Shown here: one piece after another, positions 62,501 to 64,000 of the stretch | How the letters are laid out: every line of letters begins with the position of its first letter | How positions within the stretch are numbered: the first letter of the stretch is position 1 | From: Paenibacillus sp. Soil766 | Lineage (GTDB): Bacteria; Bacillota; Bacilli; Paenibacillales; NBRC-103111 | DNA: 64,000 nt | NCBI RefSeq assembly: GCF_001428105.1 | Contig: NZ_LMSJ01000008.1 | Location: forward strand, 1 to 64,000 | Direction of reading: 5' to 3' | The notes under the pieces: model-generated | The model's database searches: none | Seen by the model: only the letters and a program-made list of their open reading frames with translations | Told to the model about the DNA's origin: nothing | Translations under genes and position numbers: made by a program

Positions 62501-63912
62501 ATTTCACTGCTTGGCCAACGCACTTTAACCAGTCGGCTATTGTGAATACGAACACGCATACAGGAATGTATGCAGCCAAATTGGCGACCGCATACGGGGG
62601 AATAGAGCAAAAGGTAAACGGACTTACGCCAAATACAACCTACACGATTTCTGCATGGGCAATGGGAGTTAATGGTGAGTTCGGAGTGAGAAATTTCGGA
62701 AGCTATCAGCGTCAAGTTTATATAAGCTCGACGACGTATACGAGGAATGAAATTACGTTTACCACAGGAAGCACGAATACAAGCGCGACCATATTCATGT
62801 ATAAACGCGCAGCGGCGGGCGAGGCTTATTTTGACGACTTTGAACTTGTCCAGAAGAGTCTGCCACCAACACAAACACCGGATACTACGCCACCTGTAAT
62901 TACCGCGCCTACCGATATAACGGCTGAAGCGACAGGGGTCAGAACGGTTGTGAATAGTGGTCAGGCTACCGCTTCTGATACATCTGCAGTTACCATAACC
63001 AACGATGCGCCTGCTGACTATCCGCTCGGTACGACAATCGTAACCTGGACAGCTGTAGACACATTTGGCAATAAGAGTACAGCGTTGCAAAAGATTACTG
63101 TCGTGGATACAACACCGCCAACGGCAGTTATATCTTATAGCCGTATAACGCCGACAACACAAGATGTTATCGCAACGATGACAACGAACGAGCCGGTCAC
63201 AATCACGAACAATGGTGGATCAAGCAGTTTTACGTTTTACTTTAATGGCAGCTTCACCTTTGAGTTTACCGACGCAAGCGGCAATAAAGCGTTGGCAACA
63301 TCGACGGTGAATAATATCCAATCGAATAGTAAAGCCGTTCCGGGTAAACCTCATCTTTCCGATGACAATGGTTACGATACCGGGCTTCAAGACGGCAATT
63401 ACAAGGTTGAGATGAACATGTGGTACGGTGAAAACGGCAAAATCTATAAACTTTACGAGAATGATGTATTAATCGATACGAAAATTGTTGCGGAAAATTC
63501 ACCATCTGCCCAGTCAACGGTAACTGCCATTACCTACAAGACGAATGGCACCTATCGCTATTATGCTGAACTTACCAATGCCTTCGGTACAACGAAGAGC
63601 GATACGCACGTTGTGGAGGTAACGCAAGCAACGCCCAACAAACCGGTTTTGTCAAACGATAATTGGGATGGTGATGGCACTTACAATGTCAGTATGAATA
63701 TGTGGTGGGGTACGAATGGTACAACGTATCTCCTATATGAAAACGGTGTTCTTATCGATACGCAAGTTCTTTCGGACCGAACACCATCTGCCCAATCAGC
63801 AGTATCGACAGTAACCAATAAAGGCAAGGGCAATTATGAGTATCGTGCTGAACTCGTTAACTTTGCAGGTGTCATATCCAGTGATACGATAAGGATTCAA
63901 GTAATGAAGTAG
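59578..63912 (+). CDS. Secreted multi-domain right-handed beta-helix protein
   Basis: 1444 residues from the ATG at 59578, with AAGGAGG eight bases upstream. A signal peptide ends near TVHA-AGPI. Residues about 40-510 are a right-handed parallel beta-helix ([20 protein letters not shown] start; Asn- and Gly-rich rungs) of the polysaccharide-lyase kind. Then come a CBM4/9-like module (527-657), a jelly-roll-like segment (675-865), a proline linker, a Big_2 domain (881-962) and a second CBM-like module (965-1093). HYR/Ig-like domains (about 1110-1250) and two tandem 95-residue repeats (1252-1350, 1352-1445) finish it. It probably cleaves or binds plant polysaccharide outside the cell. Confidence 0.82.
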   Translation: MKRTTWSRFLSMFLGIAIVAACFMPMAAPTTVHAAGPIYYVDSIDGDDANAGTAPGSAWRTLSKVNSNVFQPGDKILFKSDGVWTGTLSPQGSGIEGNPITIDMYGTGRKPLIAGAGAAAAVYFNNQEQWEVKNLEITNDAQTKAVRRGIHVDGTSGGYSNPRVFKHFLFENLEIHHVKGDVSTDYAHNGGIIVWGTNWDYHVSDVVVRDSKIYSVDSVGIYIYGAQKKFSSGFKVTNNVIHDVGADGAFILDTTNGLIENNVVYDTHIRASGYHVPLWVFSNKDSVIQNNEVYNTAPGGDAMAYDADYKSDGTIIQYNYSHNNAGGGFLVVNDGTVASNSNTNTTIRYNISQNDSGAVFNFSGTPDTTYVYNNTVYLPKYSNAKVVDYLNWGGFAKNTFFYNNIIHNLGSGGYNFGNSTNNVFEHNVFYGNHPASEPADPYKITADPMLASPGSGGIGKDTVIGYQLLSTSPAIGAGKLISSNGGRDYFGNPVSAVDAPNIGAYQGPGLDPNNLPPLPQPPIEENLLKNPGFELGDFTNWPIHYNGATIENNNAASGNYAAKLTGATAGVEQTVSGLHPNTIYKLFANGKSVGGGDAVFGVKNYGSSAKDVHISSTNYSRKEITFTTGSSNTSVIIYLYKGGGIGDVYFDDLELIQYSASPGGSTGQPPVFTEGSDDEFNEAEANSQWHWIRENPAKWSLSANPGYMRIVSENGDIAGGSADAKNILLTGAPAEEENWVIETKLEGKPSSRWSQGGLVVYVNDDTYIRMTRLYGTGNQFQFDLKINGVRYHMEVPDTIESMVSYLRIVKYGNFYAGYYSADGVTYTQVGTTQTADLIDPKIGLIVCAGTGLTADYDYFHIIKDGITPPPPPPPPAPVPVSGVSLNKSALSLRVGDVAVLTATVAPTNADNKEVAWRSNNPAVATVDGSGNIMATGVGTATVTVTTADGAKIAVCSIEVVSVTNLLNNPGFETGDFTAWPTHFNQSAIVNTNTHTGMYAAKLATAYGGIEQKVNGLTPNTTYTISAWAMGVNGEFGVRNFGSYQRQVYISSTTYTRNEITFTTGSTNTSATIFMYKRAAAGEAYFDDFELVQKSLPPTQTPDTTPPVITAPTDITAEATGVRTVVNSGQATASDTSAVTITNDAPADYPLGTTIVTWTAVDTFGNKSTALQKITVVDTTPPTAVISYSRITPTTQDVIATMTTNEPVTITNNGGSSSFTFYFNGSFTFEFTDASGNKALATSTVNNIQSNSKAVPGKPHLSDDNGYDTGLQDGNYKVEMNMWYGENGKIYKLYENDVLIDTKIVAENSPSAQSTVTAITYKTNGTYRYYAELTNAFGTTKSDTHVVEVTQATPNKPVLSNDNWDGDGTYNVSMNMWWGTNGTTYLLYENGVLIDTQVLSDRTPSAQSAVSTVTNKGKGNYEYRAELVNFAGVISSDTIRIQVMK

Positions 63913-63934
63913 CCGCGTTAGCGGGATAGTGGAA

Positions 63935-63975
63935 TGAAGCCCTCAACTTGTTCAGACAAGGAGGGCTTTTTCTTG
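63935..63975 (+). terminator. Terminator
   Basis: AAGCCCTC (63937-63944), CTTGT/ACAAG inner stem, GAGGGCTT (63961-63968), then TTTT. Confidence 0.85.
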
Positions 63976-64000
63976 TTTTCTAAGTTTGCATAAAAGTTCA

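Overview
This window is chromosomal DNA of a low-to-mid GC, endospore-forming Firmicute, most likely Paenibacillus or a close relative. The evidence is two GerA-type spore germination operons, the SigI/RsgI pair, infC-rpmI-rplT behind an L20-type leader with an AUU start for infC, a T-box in front of ilvBNC-leuA, strong AGGAGG ribosome binding sites, and a YesM/YesN two-component system beside LplABC-type transport genes. No tRNA, rRNA, CRISPR array or prophage was seen.

Layout. 1-8150 is mainly housekeeping: a structured tandem repeat, a TIGR01212 radical SAM gene, a WGxxGxxG surface protein, trmB, a glycolipid-type glycosyltransferase with a PAP2 phosphatase, a GT2 glycosyltransferase, and infC-rpmI-rplT. 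8175-12101 (minus) is the first ger operon (A-C-B). 12250-18982 is the branched-chain amino acid operon (T-box, ilvB, ilvN, ilvC, leuA) and an aminotransferase; ilvC lies between two long hairpins. 18997-28742 is an accessory block that separates leuA and the aminotransferase from leuB. It holds an IS1182-type remnant, an ectA remnant, a BCCT transporter, two DUF421 genes, VanW, DUF2269, a stranded aminotransferase 3' end, and a second ger operon whose gerAA/gerAB junction looks deleted. leuB follows at 28.9 kb.

30058-39384 holds an SDR, a Crp-type regulator, a peroxiredoxin behind a PerR-box-like site, a GcvH-like protein without its lipoyl lysine, two small His/Gly/Asp-tailed membrane proteins, and an alpha-glucan cluster on the minus strand (DUF4912, a GH57-GT4 fusion, GH15). 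39573-46004 is regulatory: a LytTR response regulator, an orphan membrane protein, an XRE regulator, then sigI-rsgI behind a probable SigI promoter, and an Fe-S aldo/keto reductase. 46005-46462 is non-coding, with a 12-bp minisatellite and palindromic repeats. 46463-50961 has leucyl aminopeptidase, a membrane protein, an MFS transporter and an oxidoreductase. 51051-63912 is a divergent polysaccharide-use locus: two ABC permeases on the minus strand, and YesM/YesN, a solute-binding lipoprotein, a PrsA/SurA-like foldase and a 1445-residue secreted beta-helix protein on the plus strand.

The most novel signal is a short element placed directly before the ribosome binding sites of two unrelated genes, leuA (16097-16139) and the YesM kinase (53055-53096). 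It can be read as a short peptide containing KQVFYR, and two of its base differences are synonymous. All calls come from reading the sequence; no database search was run.
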